Shown here piece by piece: positions 1-6,605 of a stretch of DNA of 64,000 nt. Origin of the DNA: an uncultured Poribacteria bacterium (GTDB taxonomy: Bacteria; Poribacteria; WGA-4E; PCPOR2b); the NCBI GenBank assembly GCA_958296125.1, contig OY282444.1:1054001-1118000 (forward strand). Direction: 5' to 3'. Within the stretch, counting starts at the first letter, position 1. Each line of letters begins with the position of its first letter. Position numbers and translations under genes: made by a program. The notes under the pieces were generated by a model. That model did no database searches, had not been told where the DNA came from, and saw only the letters and a list, made by a program, of their open reading frames with translations.

Positions 1-378
1 ACGGAGTAACCCTCCTAAAAAACGGGTGATGAATCGAATGCTAGACCATTCATATCTATAGACAAGTAGCATCGTCTGAAGGAACAGGAGCGGTGGGATT
101 AGGATAAAATTGAGGATCAGCAATACCGGGTTTGAATGGATGGCGAATGCAGCCGAGAGTAGAAAAATAGGTATAAACAGAAACCAACCCAAGTCAATTT
201 GAAATGAAATCTGTCTTCGTGAAGCACTCCAAAATAGGCAGTAGAAAACGATGAGGAACAATAGATATGAAACCCCGATCGCCTTTCGATAGAACAGGTA
301 GTCAAAAACAAGCCCTGCTATGAGCGCGAGAACCGCCAGCAATCGAATTTCTCGCGCTGTGGTGTTTGTGTGCTTCAT
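1..378 (-). CDS. Integral membrane protein, DUF4153/DUF4173-like (N-terminus only)
   Basis: This is the first 126 codons of a gene that runs off the left edge of the window. The start ATG at 376-378 follows a good ribosome binding site (AAGGTGGAG, about 2 bases before it). The protein starts with a short polar segment and then has four hydrophobic stretches, roughly residues 12-30, 36-52, 62-80 and 84-102. The opening (LLAVLALIAGLVFDYLFY, then a Gly and more membrane segments) resembles the N-terminus of DUF4153/DUF4173 membrane proteins, whose function is unknown. The family call rests on this pattern alone. The coding frame is convincing because it stays open to the edge and has an appropriate start. 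Confidence 0.6.
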   Translation of the reverse strand, partial: MKHTNTTAREIRLLAVLALIAGLVFDYLFYRKAIGVSYLLFLIVFYCLFWSASRRQISFQIDLGWFLFIPIFLLSAAFAIHSNPVLLILNFILIPPLLFLQTMLLVYRYEWSSIRFITRFLGGLLR

Positions 379-567
379 ACTCCACCTTCACCATTCACCA
401 TTTTATTGAGAAATAAATCGTTAGTTGTTTAAATCAAGCGCAGAAACTACGTAATACGCAATACGTAAAGAAAAGATCTCACCCATTAACCGTTACGTAT
501 TATTTCTTCCGTTCCTCCGATAAGACCAAGACTCAAAGCACTCTGCGTTAAATAAGTCTGTAGCCAT

Positions 568-1551
568 CTACCAAGTCAACACAACCCCCAACGACTTATC
601 GCGTTCATCGCGCAGCAGCCGGTAAGCCTTTCCCGCTTCTGTATAAGGCAATCGGTGTGTGATTAAACGACTCACGTTAAGTTCGCGGCGCTCGATCATT
701 TTCAAGATCTGACGCCGGTTATATTGCTGCGTCCAAGGAAACGCAGGTGTCGTAACCGTTGGACATTTCGGCTGGTGACACCCAACCAGCGTGAGTTCCT
801 TCAAGTGGAAATCCATAAAATCCACCTCAACTTTTCGGTGCCAGATCGACCCCAACGCCATAATCCGCCCACCAATCCGCGCCATATCGAATGCCACCGG
901 CAGCAGCTCCGGATAGCCGGAAGCCTCAATAATTACGTCCAATCCGCGCCCTTCGGCGATGCTTTCAACTTCAGAGCGGAGATCACAGCAGTTCGGATTT
1001 AGAATGTGTGTCGCCCCCGAAGCCTGTGCTACCTCTAACCGCGGATCGCTCAGATCAATTGCAATAAGCATCTCAGCACCCGTTTGTGCTGCAAGCTGCA
1101 ACGCCAACTGACCGACGAGTCCCATCCCTGTAATGCAAGCAAATTCACCAAGTTCAATCCGCGCTTTTCGGACACCGTGCATCGCAACACTTCCAAGTAC
1201 GCCGAAAGTGCCCTCATCGAAGGACACACTATCCGGCAGCTTCGCCAGTGATTGTGGCGAGGCGGAAACCGTTACGTGACTTGCGTGGTGCCCCAGCGAC
1301 AACACACGGTCTCCGATTTCATAGCCCTCCACCCCTTCACCGATCTCGATAATCCGTCCAGTATTTGAGTAACCGGGGGTAAAGTCGTCTGTCCGCCCCT
1401 GTTCTTGCGTGCCGAGCTCCGTTCCCGCGCTAATCAGCGTGGATACCGTCTCGACAAGCACCTCGCCCTTTTCTGGAGAACGAATCTCAGTCGTTTTTGT
1501 TCCAACGCTATTGTCTGGTCTAACAACAACCTGTGTACCTGTTTGTTTCAT
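568..1551 (-). CDS. Medium-chain dehydrogenase/reductase, zinc-binding dehydrogenase type
   Basis: A 327-residue oxidoreductase of the medium-chain dehydrogenase superfamily. The N-terminal GroES-like half begins MKQTGTQVVVRP. The Rossmann half has the dinucleotide-binding motif GMGLVGQLALQLA and a following acidic residue in IAIDLSD, which suggests NAD(H) rather than NADP(H). The catalytic-zinc cysteine of classical alcohol dehydrogenases is missing: the usual GICGTD position reads STLISAGTE, as in the SAGTE-type members often found beside sugar or cofactor dehydrogenases. The frame stays open upstream to 1794, but the ATG at 1551 has a GAGGT site 5 bases before it and starts at the family's usual N-terminus, so I chose it. 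The substrate cannot be read from the sequence. Confidence 0.85.
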   Translation of the reverse strand: MKQTGTQVVVRPDNSVGTKTTEIRSPEKGEVLVETVSTLISAGTELGTQEQGRTDDFTPGYSNTGRIIEIGEGVEGYEIGDRVLSLGHHASHVTVSASPQSLAKLPDSVSFDEGTFGVLGSVAMHGVRKARIELGEFACITGMGLVGQLALQLAAQTGAEMLIAIDLSDPRLEVAQASGATHILNPNCCDLRSEVESIAEGRGLDVIIEASGYPELLPVAFDMARIGGRIMALGSIWHRKVEVDFMDFHLKELTLVGCHQPKCPTVTTPAFPWTQQYNRRQILKMIERRELNVSRLITHRLPYTEAGKAYRLLRDERDKSLGVVLTW

Positions 1552-1592
1552 TGTATACCTCGCATAAGGATAAAGTTGATGATTTATCGCAA

Positions 1593-1826
1593 CTATCGAC
1601 CGTGCGCTATCTTCGCGCTTGTGTGGTTCAAGACCTTTTCCAATGGACCTGTAGTTAGAGGCGCAAATAGCCTGCCAATTATTAGAATCAGCAGAAGCAG
1701 AAACAACATTTTGGATTTCATGGGACATGATTGAGGATCGGTTAAATGAAGCATCGGAGGGGGGCCAAAGGCGACGGTGTCTCCACTGAAACATTCGGGG
1801 GTGATATATCCTTCTTCCGTTCGCAT
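1593..1826 (-). CDS. Possible small membrane protein (77 codons) or gene remnant
   Basis: The ATG at 1826 has a near-perfect ribosome binding site (AAAGGAGG, 5 bases upstream). It opens a 77-codon frame just before the dehydrogenase gene on the same strand. The predicted peptide has a polar N-terminal half and one strongly hydrophobic segment (KMLFLLLLILIIGRLF) near residues 39-54. I recognise no family. It could be a small single-pass protein translated ahead of the dehydrogenase, or the surviving 5' end of a larger gene whose body has been replaced. The ribosome binding site is the best evidence that it is, or was, translated. Confidence 0.35.
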   Translation of the reverse strand: MRTEEGYITPECFSGDTVAFGPPPMLHLTDPQSCPMKSKMLFLLLLILIIGRLFAPLTTGPLEKVLNHTSAKIAHGR

Positions 1827-1939
1827 GGTTTTCCTCCTTTACTGCTTGACTGACAAAAAATCGCAGTTGGGAAAGACTCAGTTTGATTGAACGTGAATGG
1901 GAGGGATTGGGGGGTCACCCCAATCCCCCGATTACAGTG

Positions 1940-2902
1940 TCAGTGAGATTTGATCTCCCCCCAACGCTCTGGAGCCAACCCCAGCGGCGATACTGGCAAC
2001 CGTGGATTCCATTCGTGGGGAGCAATGTCAGTAGCAGGATGATCGGTCAGTTGGATAAGCGGACCGTCTGGAAGGTGGAAACGGTAGATATTCCATTCTC
2101 CACCCTCTTCTCTAGGAGCCTCCCTCAGAGTTACGAGAACTGACTTCCCATCGACACCCCATGCAGCGGTGTTCAGGTGCATCTTTTTAGGCAGCGGCAC
2201 CCGCTCATGCTTGACCGCCTCACGCCTTCTCGGATGCAGCGTCGCGATGACCGGAAACGACTTCATGACTACGTAGTCAATGGCCGCTATATACAGGATT
2301 TTTTTGCCATTCGGCGACCACCCAGCCAAAAACATCCCCGCCTGGGGAATCGGTTCTGACACCTGCCAACGGTTGGTCCCATCGGCGTTTATCACATAGA
2401 TTTGCCGCCCCGCGCCCGGGACTACCATCCCTTCAAAGGCAATCCGTTCCCCATCGGGAGACCACTTAGGGTTGGAGGAAGACGCTCCTTCAGTCAGTGG
2501 TCTGACGTTGGCACCATCGGCATCCATCACATAAATGTTATAGCCCTTGGCTTGGGAACTCGCAAAAGCAATCTGCGATCCGTCCGGTGACCAAGTAGGT
2601 TCACCATCAAGTGCGGGGTGTTGGGTCAGGTTGCGTTGGTTACCTCCATCGGCATCCATCACATAAATCTCCCAGTCCCCGTCCCGCTCACTCATGAATA
2701 CAATCTGTCGCCCGTTGGGGGACCAGGCGGGCTCGCCATCAGATGCCTCGTGATGTGTCAGGCGGGTTTGACTTCCTCCATGTGAAGTCATGGAGTAGAT
2801 TTCAAGATTTCCATCCCGACCGGATTGAAACACGATTTTGCCATAGGCACCCATCGTGCCCAACCAGAGGCAATAGGTGAGGTATATCGTTAGGATACGC
2901 AT
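1940..2902 (-). CDS. Secreted PD40/TolB-like beta-propeller protein
   Basis: A 320-residue protein with an N-terminal signal-like segment (MRILTIYLTYCLWLGTMGAYG) and then tandem PD40 repeats. Typical units are DGDWEIYVMDADGGNQRNLT with following EPTWSPDGSQIAF, and KGYNIYVMDADGANVRPLT with PKWSPDGERIAF. At least five blades are visible, the first complete ones highly regular and the C-terminal ones looser. This is the fold of the TolB propeller and of many lipoproteins in this kind of genome. It probably acts outside the cytoplasm as a binding or scaffold protein; no catalytic residues are seen. The longer upstream frame to 3160 is rejected: the ATG at 2902 has a GGAG site 8 bases away and starts the signal peptide. 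Confidence 0.8.
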   Translation of the reverse strand: MRILTIYLTYCLWLGTMGAYGKIVFQSGRDGNLEIYSMTSHGGSQTRLTHHEASDGEPAWSPNGRQIVFMSERDGDWEIYVMDADGGNQRNLTQHPALDGEPTWSPDGSQIAFASSQAKGYNIYVMDADGANVRPLTEGASSSNPKWSPDGERIAFEGMVVPGAGRQIYVINADGTNRWQVSEPIPQAGMFLAGWSPNGKKILYIAAIDYVVMKSFPVIATLHPRRREAVKHERVPLPKKMHLNTAAWGVDGKSVLVTLREAPREEGGEWNIYRFHLPDGPLIQLTDHPATDIAPHEWNPRLPVSPLGLAPERWGEIKSH

Positions 2903-3052
2903 GGTTAGTTCTCCATCTTCATAAATTCTTTCGCCGCTTCGGGTTGCTTTGACCGTGTCATGATGAATCTTCTTAAAGGTTTGAGGAATAACATCTTGTG
3001 CATCCCCACATAAGACTTGTCCCCATGAAAACGGGGCTGTGAATACCCCCTC

Positions 3053-3072
3053 CCCCGATAGATCGGGACAGG
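3053..3072 (+). repeat. 21-bp palindromic micro-repeat (20-bp variant)
   Basis: CCCCGATAGATCGGGACAGG: a CCCGAT/ATCGGG palindrome followed by ACAGG. It is the same family as the units at 3403, 4646 and 61249. It lies in the gap between the PD40 gene and tnpB element copy 1 (2903-3143), in which I see no convincing gene. Confidence 0.6.
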
Positions 3073-3201
3073 TTGAAACGCTTTCATAGAGTAAGACGGA
3101 TCTCAAAGCCAAAAACTCACATCCGTTGACGATTTTTTTTGTTTTGACAGTAATTCTCACAAGCCCAATGCTCTAGCATTGGGTCAAACGGCATTTTTTT
3201 A

Positions 3202-3230
3202 TTGCAACCATAGTAAAAATGTGTTATAAT
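3202..3230 (+). promoter_or_regulatory. tnpB promoter and two-hairpin leader, copy 1
   Basis: TTGCAA and a perfect TATAAT separated by 17 bases. The same promoter is present in copy 2. The leader that follows (to 3324) has two stems: one closing GTGAGGG with CCCTCAC around 3245-3285, and ATCCTG/CAGGAT just after it. In this copy GTAGCGC in the first stem could also pair with GCGCTAC in the second. Confidence 0.7.
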
Positions 3231-3324
3231 CGGTTTATCTTTCAGTGAGGGAGTAGCGCACCGCCGCTCGGCGGTGTCCCTCACATCCTGCGCTACAGGA
3301 TATAAAAGATAGAAAGATATTCCA

Positions 3325-4566
3325 ATGTTAAAAACTCACACAATCGCATTAGCCCCAAACAACGTCCAAGCGACCCAGTTTGCCCAGCATTGCGGTTACG
3401 CTCCCCGATTCTATCGTCCGTGCCGAGACCAGGGGGACAGGCGTGTCGCCTACAATCACGGATTAGCCGACTTCAAAACAGGACTTGATGAAGGTGTCTG
3501 GCATTCGCATATAGACCTGTGTCGCCGTTTCAATGCTATCAAGCATGATACATACGATTGGTGCGGTGATATGTCACAGAACGCCTCCAAGAATGCGATT
3601 TATACGAATCTCAACGATGCTGTCTCCAGATGGAAGTCAGGTCAAAACAGATTCCCTAAGTTTAAGAAACGGTCTCATAGCAAGAGTTATCAAGCAGATA
3701 GCGGTCGAGGCACCATCTCTGTCGTAGGCAAGCGAATTAAACTCCCCAAAATCGGTTGGGTTCGCATGTTTGAAACACTACGCTACCACGGCACTATCTG
3801 CAAAGTTGTTATTTCTAAACAGGGACATCGGTGGTTTGCTTCTATTCTCGTTGATACATTCGTTGATGACCCAATACCCCTGGTCTCGGAACGGACCGAC
3901 CCGCGTGGCAAACCCGTTGTGGGCGTGGACGTGGGTATTAAACACTTGGCCGTAACGTCTGTCCGTTCCGAGACCAGGGACGGACGGTATTTTGATAATC
4001 CGAAAGCATTGCGTCGGCATGAGCGGAAACTCAAACGGCTTCAACGGCAATTCAGTCGCAAGGTCAAAGGCAGCCGCAACTGGTATAAACTCAAGGACAA
4101 GATAGCCAAGTTGCACTATCGGATAACCTGCATTCGCAAGGATGCTCATCATAAGGCGACAACGGCTATTGTCAAGGGTACAAGTCGTATCGGCATAGAA
4201 TCGTTGAACGTTGCGGGTATGATAAAGAATCATAGACTTGCTAAAGTATTGGCCGATGCGTCCTTGTCAACGTTCCTTGAGATGTTGAAGTATAAATCTG
4301 AACGGACAGACGTAAAAGTAGTTGAAGCCGATCGGTTTTATCCGTCCAGTAAGACGTGCTCGGCCCCGTTCCGAGGGCAGGCTTGCGGTGTGGTAGACAG
4401 CGACTTATCTTTGTCTGATAGAACTTATCATTGCAGTGCTTGTGGTCATACACAAGACCGAGACCTCAACGCTGCGATAAACCTTAGAACCGTCGCCGAG
4501 GGGCACTCGGAGACGCAAAACGCTTGTTGCTTTGAATCCCGATTTATCGGGGTGGAGATTCTGTAA
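3325..4566 (+). CDS. tnpB: TnpB RNA-guided endonuclease, altered by repeat insertions
   Basis: A 413-residue TnpB (OrfB_IS605 family), the RNA-guided nuclease related to Cas12. The RuvC active-site residues are present: Asp202 in VVGVDVGIK, Glu292 in IGIESLN and Asp380 in QDRDLNAA. The C-terminal zinc finger is damaged. Its first pair, CSAC in copy 2, reads CSAPFRGQAC here (Cys345 and Cys354), because an 18-base repeat inserted between the two cysteines. Other in-frame insertions lie after HCGYA (13 residues) and after LAVTS (6 residues). A 26-base insertion near the end changes the C-terminus to CCFESRFIGVEIL. The gene is open throughout, but zinc binding and guide RNA handling are probably impaired. 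Confidence 0.85.
   Translation: MLKTHTIALAPNNVQATQFAQHCGYAPRFYRPCRDQGDRRVAYNHGLADFKTGLDEGVWHSHIDLCRRFNAIKHDTYDWCGDMSQNASKNAIYTNLNDAVSRWKSGQNRFPKFKKRSHSKSYQADSGRGTISVVGKRIKLPKIGWVRMFETLRYHGTICKVVISKQGHRWFASILVDTFVDDPIPLVSERTDPRGKPVVGVDVGIKHLAVTSVRSETRDGRYFDNPKALRRHERKLKRLQRQFSRKVKGSRNWYKLKDKIAKLHYRITCIRKDAHHKATTAIVKGTSRIGIESLNVAGMIKNHRLAKVLADASLSTFLEMLKYKSERTDVKVVEADRFYPSSKTCSAPFRGQACGVVDSDLSLSDRTYHCSACGHTQDRDLNAAINLRTVAEGHSETQNACCFESRFIGVEIL
3403..3441 (+). repeat. Composite micro-repeat: 21-mer with 18-mer nested inside
   Basis: A 39-base insertion relative to tnpB copy 2. It resolves as a 21-base palindromic unit (CCCCGATTCTATCG then GGACAGG) split by an 18-base unit (TCCGTGCCGAGACCAGGG, 3417-3434). 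It keeps the tnpB frame. Confidence 0.8.
3878..3895 (-). repeat. 18-bp micro-repeat in tnpB (shared with copy 2)
   Basis: CCCTGGTCTCGGAACGGA, read in tnpB as part of LVSERTD. Copy 2 has the same unit with one extra base, so this insertion predates separation of the two elements, or the unit was ancestral here. Confidence 0.75.
3962..3979 (+). repeat. 18-bp micro-repeat in tnpB
   Basis: TCCGTTCCGAGACCAGGG inserted between ACGTCTG and ACGGACGG. Copy 2 has GAAGGACAG at the joined site, so exactly 18 bases are extra here. It adds VRSETR-type residues in frame after LAVTS. Confidence 0.85.
4364..4381 (+). repeat. 18-bp micro-repeat (variant) in the TnpB zinc finger
   Basis: CCCCGTTCCGAGGGCAGG, 18 extra bases between TCGG and CTTGCGG compared with copy 2. 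It is a diverged form of the 18-mer and splits the CSAC zinc-binding pair. Confidence 0.75.
4528..4553 (+). repeat. 26-base palindromic insertion at the tnpB 3' end
   Basis: These 26 bases are absent from copy 2, where CGCTTGT joins GGAGATTC directly. They contain the palindrome CCCGATTTATCGGG. As 26 is not a multiple of three, the insertion changes the frame and the TnpB C-terminus. Confidence 0.7.
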
Positions 4567-4577
4567 GCCCTCAGCAG

Positions 4578-4595
4578 TCCGTTCCGAGACCAGGG
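4578..4595 (+). repeat. 18-bp micro-repeat in the element's right end
   Basis: TCCGTTCCGAGACCAGGG, exactly 18 extra bases between CAGCAG and TTGAGGC compared with copy 2. It is non-coding here and lies inside the predicted guide RNA scaffold. Confidence 0.85.
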
Positions 4596-4645
4596 TTGAG
4601 GCGCGAATCGTTGAAGCAAGTTTGGGCTGCGATAGCACAGTAATA

Positions 4646-4666
4646 CCCCGATTCCATCGGGACAGG
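4646..4666 (+). repeat. 21-bp palindromic micro-repeat in the element's right end
   Basis: A 21-base unit: CCCCGATTC, then CATCGGGACAGG. It sits between AATA and AGTGAACAA. Copy 2 has AATAGGTGAACAA, so exactly 21 bases are extra here. This defines the unit boundaries of the family. Confidence 0.8.
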
Positions 4667-4799
4667 AGTGAACAATTATTGCTGTTCAGTCTATCATAGG
4701 AATCCCAAGCATTTATGCTTGGGAGCAGTCAAAACATTTCTCATTTGTGTATAATGGACTGATTCTTGAAGCAATCGTGAAATTCGCTCTATTTTTTCA

Positions 4800-4835
4800 T
4801 TGACATACTCTCCGCCCAGAAGGACGGAGATTCTT
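4800..4835 (-). mobile_element. Solo end of a second IS200/IS605-group element
   Basis: TTGACATACTCTCCGCCC, a short AGAA loop and GGACGGAGATTC form the hairpin and TTGAC-like flank typical of the ends of another tnpB-type element family. There is no tnpB beside it. It is most likely a remnant or a minimal derivative. The rest of 4734-5081 holds the composite repeat at 4912 and no gene that I can support. Confidence 0.45.
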
Positions 4836-4911
4836 TTGATTGCCCTTCAGTCGGAAATTGTGCTATCAACAAAGTTAGCCAATCGAAACTGGACTGACCA
4901 CCTCTCCCCGC

Positions 4912-4950
4912 CCTGTCCCCCTGGTCGCGGCACGGACGATTGATGGTCGG
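4912..4950 (-). repeat. Degenerate composite micro-repeat (21-mer plus nested 18-mer)
   Basis: Read on the plus strand: CCTGTCC, then the 18-mer variant CCCTGGTCGCGGCACGGA (4919-4936), then CGATTGATGGTCGG. The 7 + 18 + 14 arrangement matches the 39-base composite at 3403-3441 in reverse orientation, with the last 14 bases diverged. Confidence 0.55.
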
Positions 4951-5081
4951 ATCGGACTTGAAATCAACCCCCTGAAAAAGCTTCCAATCCAGTTTTTGTA
5001 TCAAGATCAGCGATTTCTCCGTTCTTAAAGGGGGGTCGGAAAATATCTTTTTCCTCTTTTTCCTATACCGGGATAAAACAC

Positions 5082-5110
5082 TTGCACTTTCTTTAACAAT
5101 AAGGTAAACT
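5082..5110 (+). promoter_or_regulatory. Candidate promoter for the DUF488-like gene
   Basis: TTGCAC, 17 bases, TAAACT, about 37 bases before the gene's start codon. The -35 box is good and the -10 box moderate. Confidence 0.45.
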
Positions 5111-5146
5111 AAATAGGATAATTTTTAACAGAAAGGAGTCCGTATC

Positions 5147-5743
5147 ATGCTATATTTGAATTCAGTTGAAAATGCCGCAGCCAGCAAAACAGAGAAAAAA
5201 TACGCAATCTGTCACGAGAAAATTCCCGGTATGCAGAATATCACAGAATTGGCACCATCAAAGGAGTTGCTTGCACAGTGGGAATCCAAAGAGATCGGTT
5301 GGGAAGAATTTCGCAAACAATTTACCGATGAGATGAGAGCAGTATACCGCAACGCAGAGAGCCGACTCAAAGGACTGACAAAGTATAGCTTGAAAAATGA
5401 TGTCACCCTCCATTCACCGGAGTCGAGCGGAGAGCAGACCTATCGCGCGATTTTGGAAGAGATTATTAACAATATCTGGAAACGAGAAGGGCGGCCAGAT
5501 CGCGTAATCAATCTTGCAGCAGAACCGGTTGAGGAATTGCACCTGACGGTGGCAGATCAGAAGCAGATGAAACAGATTGCCGCAAAATGTGAGTTTTTTT
5601 CGCCGATGCAGCCAGACAACCAGCCCCAAACATGCCAACGTTGTAACCATCTAGATCAACAGGTCTATATGTGTCCAACGACCAATCAGGTCGTCATTCA
5701 TTATGAGTGGACAACCCCTGTCTGGATCGGCGTTGAAGCCTGA
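5147..5743 (+). CDS. DUF488-like protein with C-terminal cysteine cluster
   Basis: A 198-residue protein of unknown function. The middle part (LAQWESKEIGWEEFRKQF and, further on, NDVTLHSPESSGEQTYRAIL) resembles the DUF488 core, where a WEEF-type helix precedes a strand with a conserved Cys-His-Arg segment. Here that segment reads GEQTYR, so the usual CHR is not conserved. The C-terminus has four cysteines, CQRC and a later YMCPTT with one more nearby (CEFF), which may form a small metal site. The start ATG has AAGGAG 7 bases upstream. The 3' end overlaps the converging NadD-like gene by 43 bases. Confidence 0.7.
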   Translation: MLYLNSVENAAASKTEKKYAICHEKIPGMQNITELAPSKELLAQWESKEIGWEEFRKQFTDEMRAVYRNAESRLKGLTKYSLKNDVTLHSPESSGEQTYRAILEEIINNIWKREGRPDRVINLAAEPVEELHLTVADQKQMKQIAAKCEFFSPMQPDNQPQTCQRCNHLDQQVYMCPTTNQVVIHYEWTTPVWIGVEA

Positions 5744-6486
5744 TATGCCTGAACCGTTTTGAGGAATTCCTGCACTTCCGATGGCACAAGATGATTCACC
5801 GAATTTCCCGCCTGAATCTGCACACGGATGTCTGTTGAAGAGACCTTCGCATAAAAATCTGGCAACTCAATCGGATCAACGCAGCTTGCGTAACGGCGGT
5901 AATCCAGTTCTTCCATCACCTGCCTCACCGCGTCCACATCATGGGCTTGGCGGTTTGCGACGATGAAGCGACATTGATCGAAAAGGGCTTCCAATGCACC
6001 GTGCAAATCGATATAGTATTTCGGGTCGAAGAGACGGATGAACGTGTCGTAGCCAACAATAAATGAAAAGTGGGTGCCGGGGGGATACGCAGGCTTTAAC
6101 GCTTCGATCTTCTCAATGAATCTGCCATGGCTGCAAGCGGCAACAGAAAAATCCTCGCGGTTCGCTGCGTACAGTTTGAGCATCAATAGACGGTCCGCGA
6201 GAGAAAGACCGAACATTCCCTTATCAACATTTGCCCTTGCCAAAATTAGTAAAATCTCATCCAAATTGTACTTTTTCTGTGCTGCTTCGATCATTTTAAT
6301 GTGGGCAACGGTGAGTGGGTTGAAAGATCCGGAAAATATACCGAGTCTTCTATCACCCTCCTTGATATGTCGATCAGCACGGCACACCCAGCGAATTTGT
6401 GGTTCGCCGTTGGGATCCAGTTGATCAACAAGCGTTTCCAGACGACGGTTCTCCTCGGAATGTTTGGACGTTTGAATATCTCCCAA
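5701..6486 (-). CDS. NadD-like nicotinamide/nicotinate-nucleotide adenylyltransferase
   Basis: A nucleotidyltransferase of the HxGH/cytidylyltransferase-like superfamily, about 261 residues. Near residue 50 it has LGIFSGSFNPLTVAH, the GxFxPxxxxH nucleotide-binding loop, and near the C-terminus KVSSTDIRVQI, the (I/V)SSTxIR signature that binds the triphosphate. This supports adenylyl or cytidylyl transfer to a mononucleotide, most likely in NAD synthesis. It has about 45 residues before the core and is longer than typical NadD, so a specialised relative is possible. There is no ATG. A TTG at 6486 sits 7 bases after AAGGAG and is my chosen start; a TTG at 6534 is the alternative. Confidence 0.75.
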   Translation of the reverse strand: MGDIQTSKHSEENRRLETLVDQLDPNGEPQIRWVCRADRHIKEGDRRLGIFSGSFNPLTVAHIKMIEAAQKKYNLDEILLILARANVDKGMFGLSLADRLLMLKLYAANREDFSVAACSHGRFIEKIEALKPAYPPGTHFSFIVGYDTFIRLFDPKYYIDLHGALEALFDQCRFIVANRQAHDVDAVRQVMEELDYRRYASCVDPIELPDFYAKVSSTDIRVQIQAGNSVNHLVPSEVQEFLKTVQAYQASTPIQTGVVHS

Positions 6487-6605
6487 AATTAAACTCCTTC
6501 GTGAGCTAACCTCAATTGAAGACCAAGATTTCAAGTTCTCATGCTTTTAGGGTAGCATCACCGATGCCAATTATCAAGTGAAAATTCGCACTAAGGATTT
6601 TGGGT

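Larger units (their letters stand above)
3144..4733 (+). mobile_element. IS200/IS605-group tnpB-only element (IS1341-like), copy 1
   Basis: A complete element with no tnpA. The left end starts just after TTGAC (3144-3148) and carries the hairpin CCCAATGCTCTAGCATTGGG (3164-3183). The right end carries CCCAAGCATTTATGCTTGGG (4704-4723) and finishes at GTCAAA (4728-4733). Both subterminal hairpins recur with the same flanking bases in copy 2 at 14042-15477, which fixes the boundaries. There is no target-site duplication, as expected for this single-strand transposing group. Relative to copy 2 this copy has gained several short repeat units (3403-3441, 3962-3979, 4364-4381, 4528-4553, 4578-4595, 4646-4666). 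It would need a TnpA supplied from elsewhere to move. Confidence 0.85.
4500..4733 (+). ncRNA. Predicted omega RNA (reRNA) of tnpB copy 1
   Basis: In tnpB elements the guide RNA is made from the 3' end of tnpB through the right end, with the guide being the flanking DNA just outside the element. By that rule the scaffold would lie here and end at GTCAAA, and the guide would start ACATTTCTCATT. Insertions at 4528, 4578 and 4646 interrupt the scaffold. Position is inferred from the family and from conservation with copy 2, not from a folded model. Confidence 0.4.

Noticed and set aside
3961-3985. A 25-bp form of the micro-repeat with GTCCGT/ACGGAC ends as the true unit
   Set aside because: Comparison with tnpB copy 2 shows exactly 18 extra bases; the extra palindromic bases belong partly to the host sequence. 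The 25-bp match at 29860 may be chance or target preference.
3778-4233. 151-codon frame on the minus strand in the tnpB element
   Set aside because: It is antisense to tnpB with no protein-like features; the tnpB frame is well supported by catalytic motifs.
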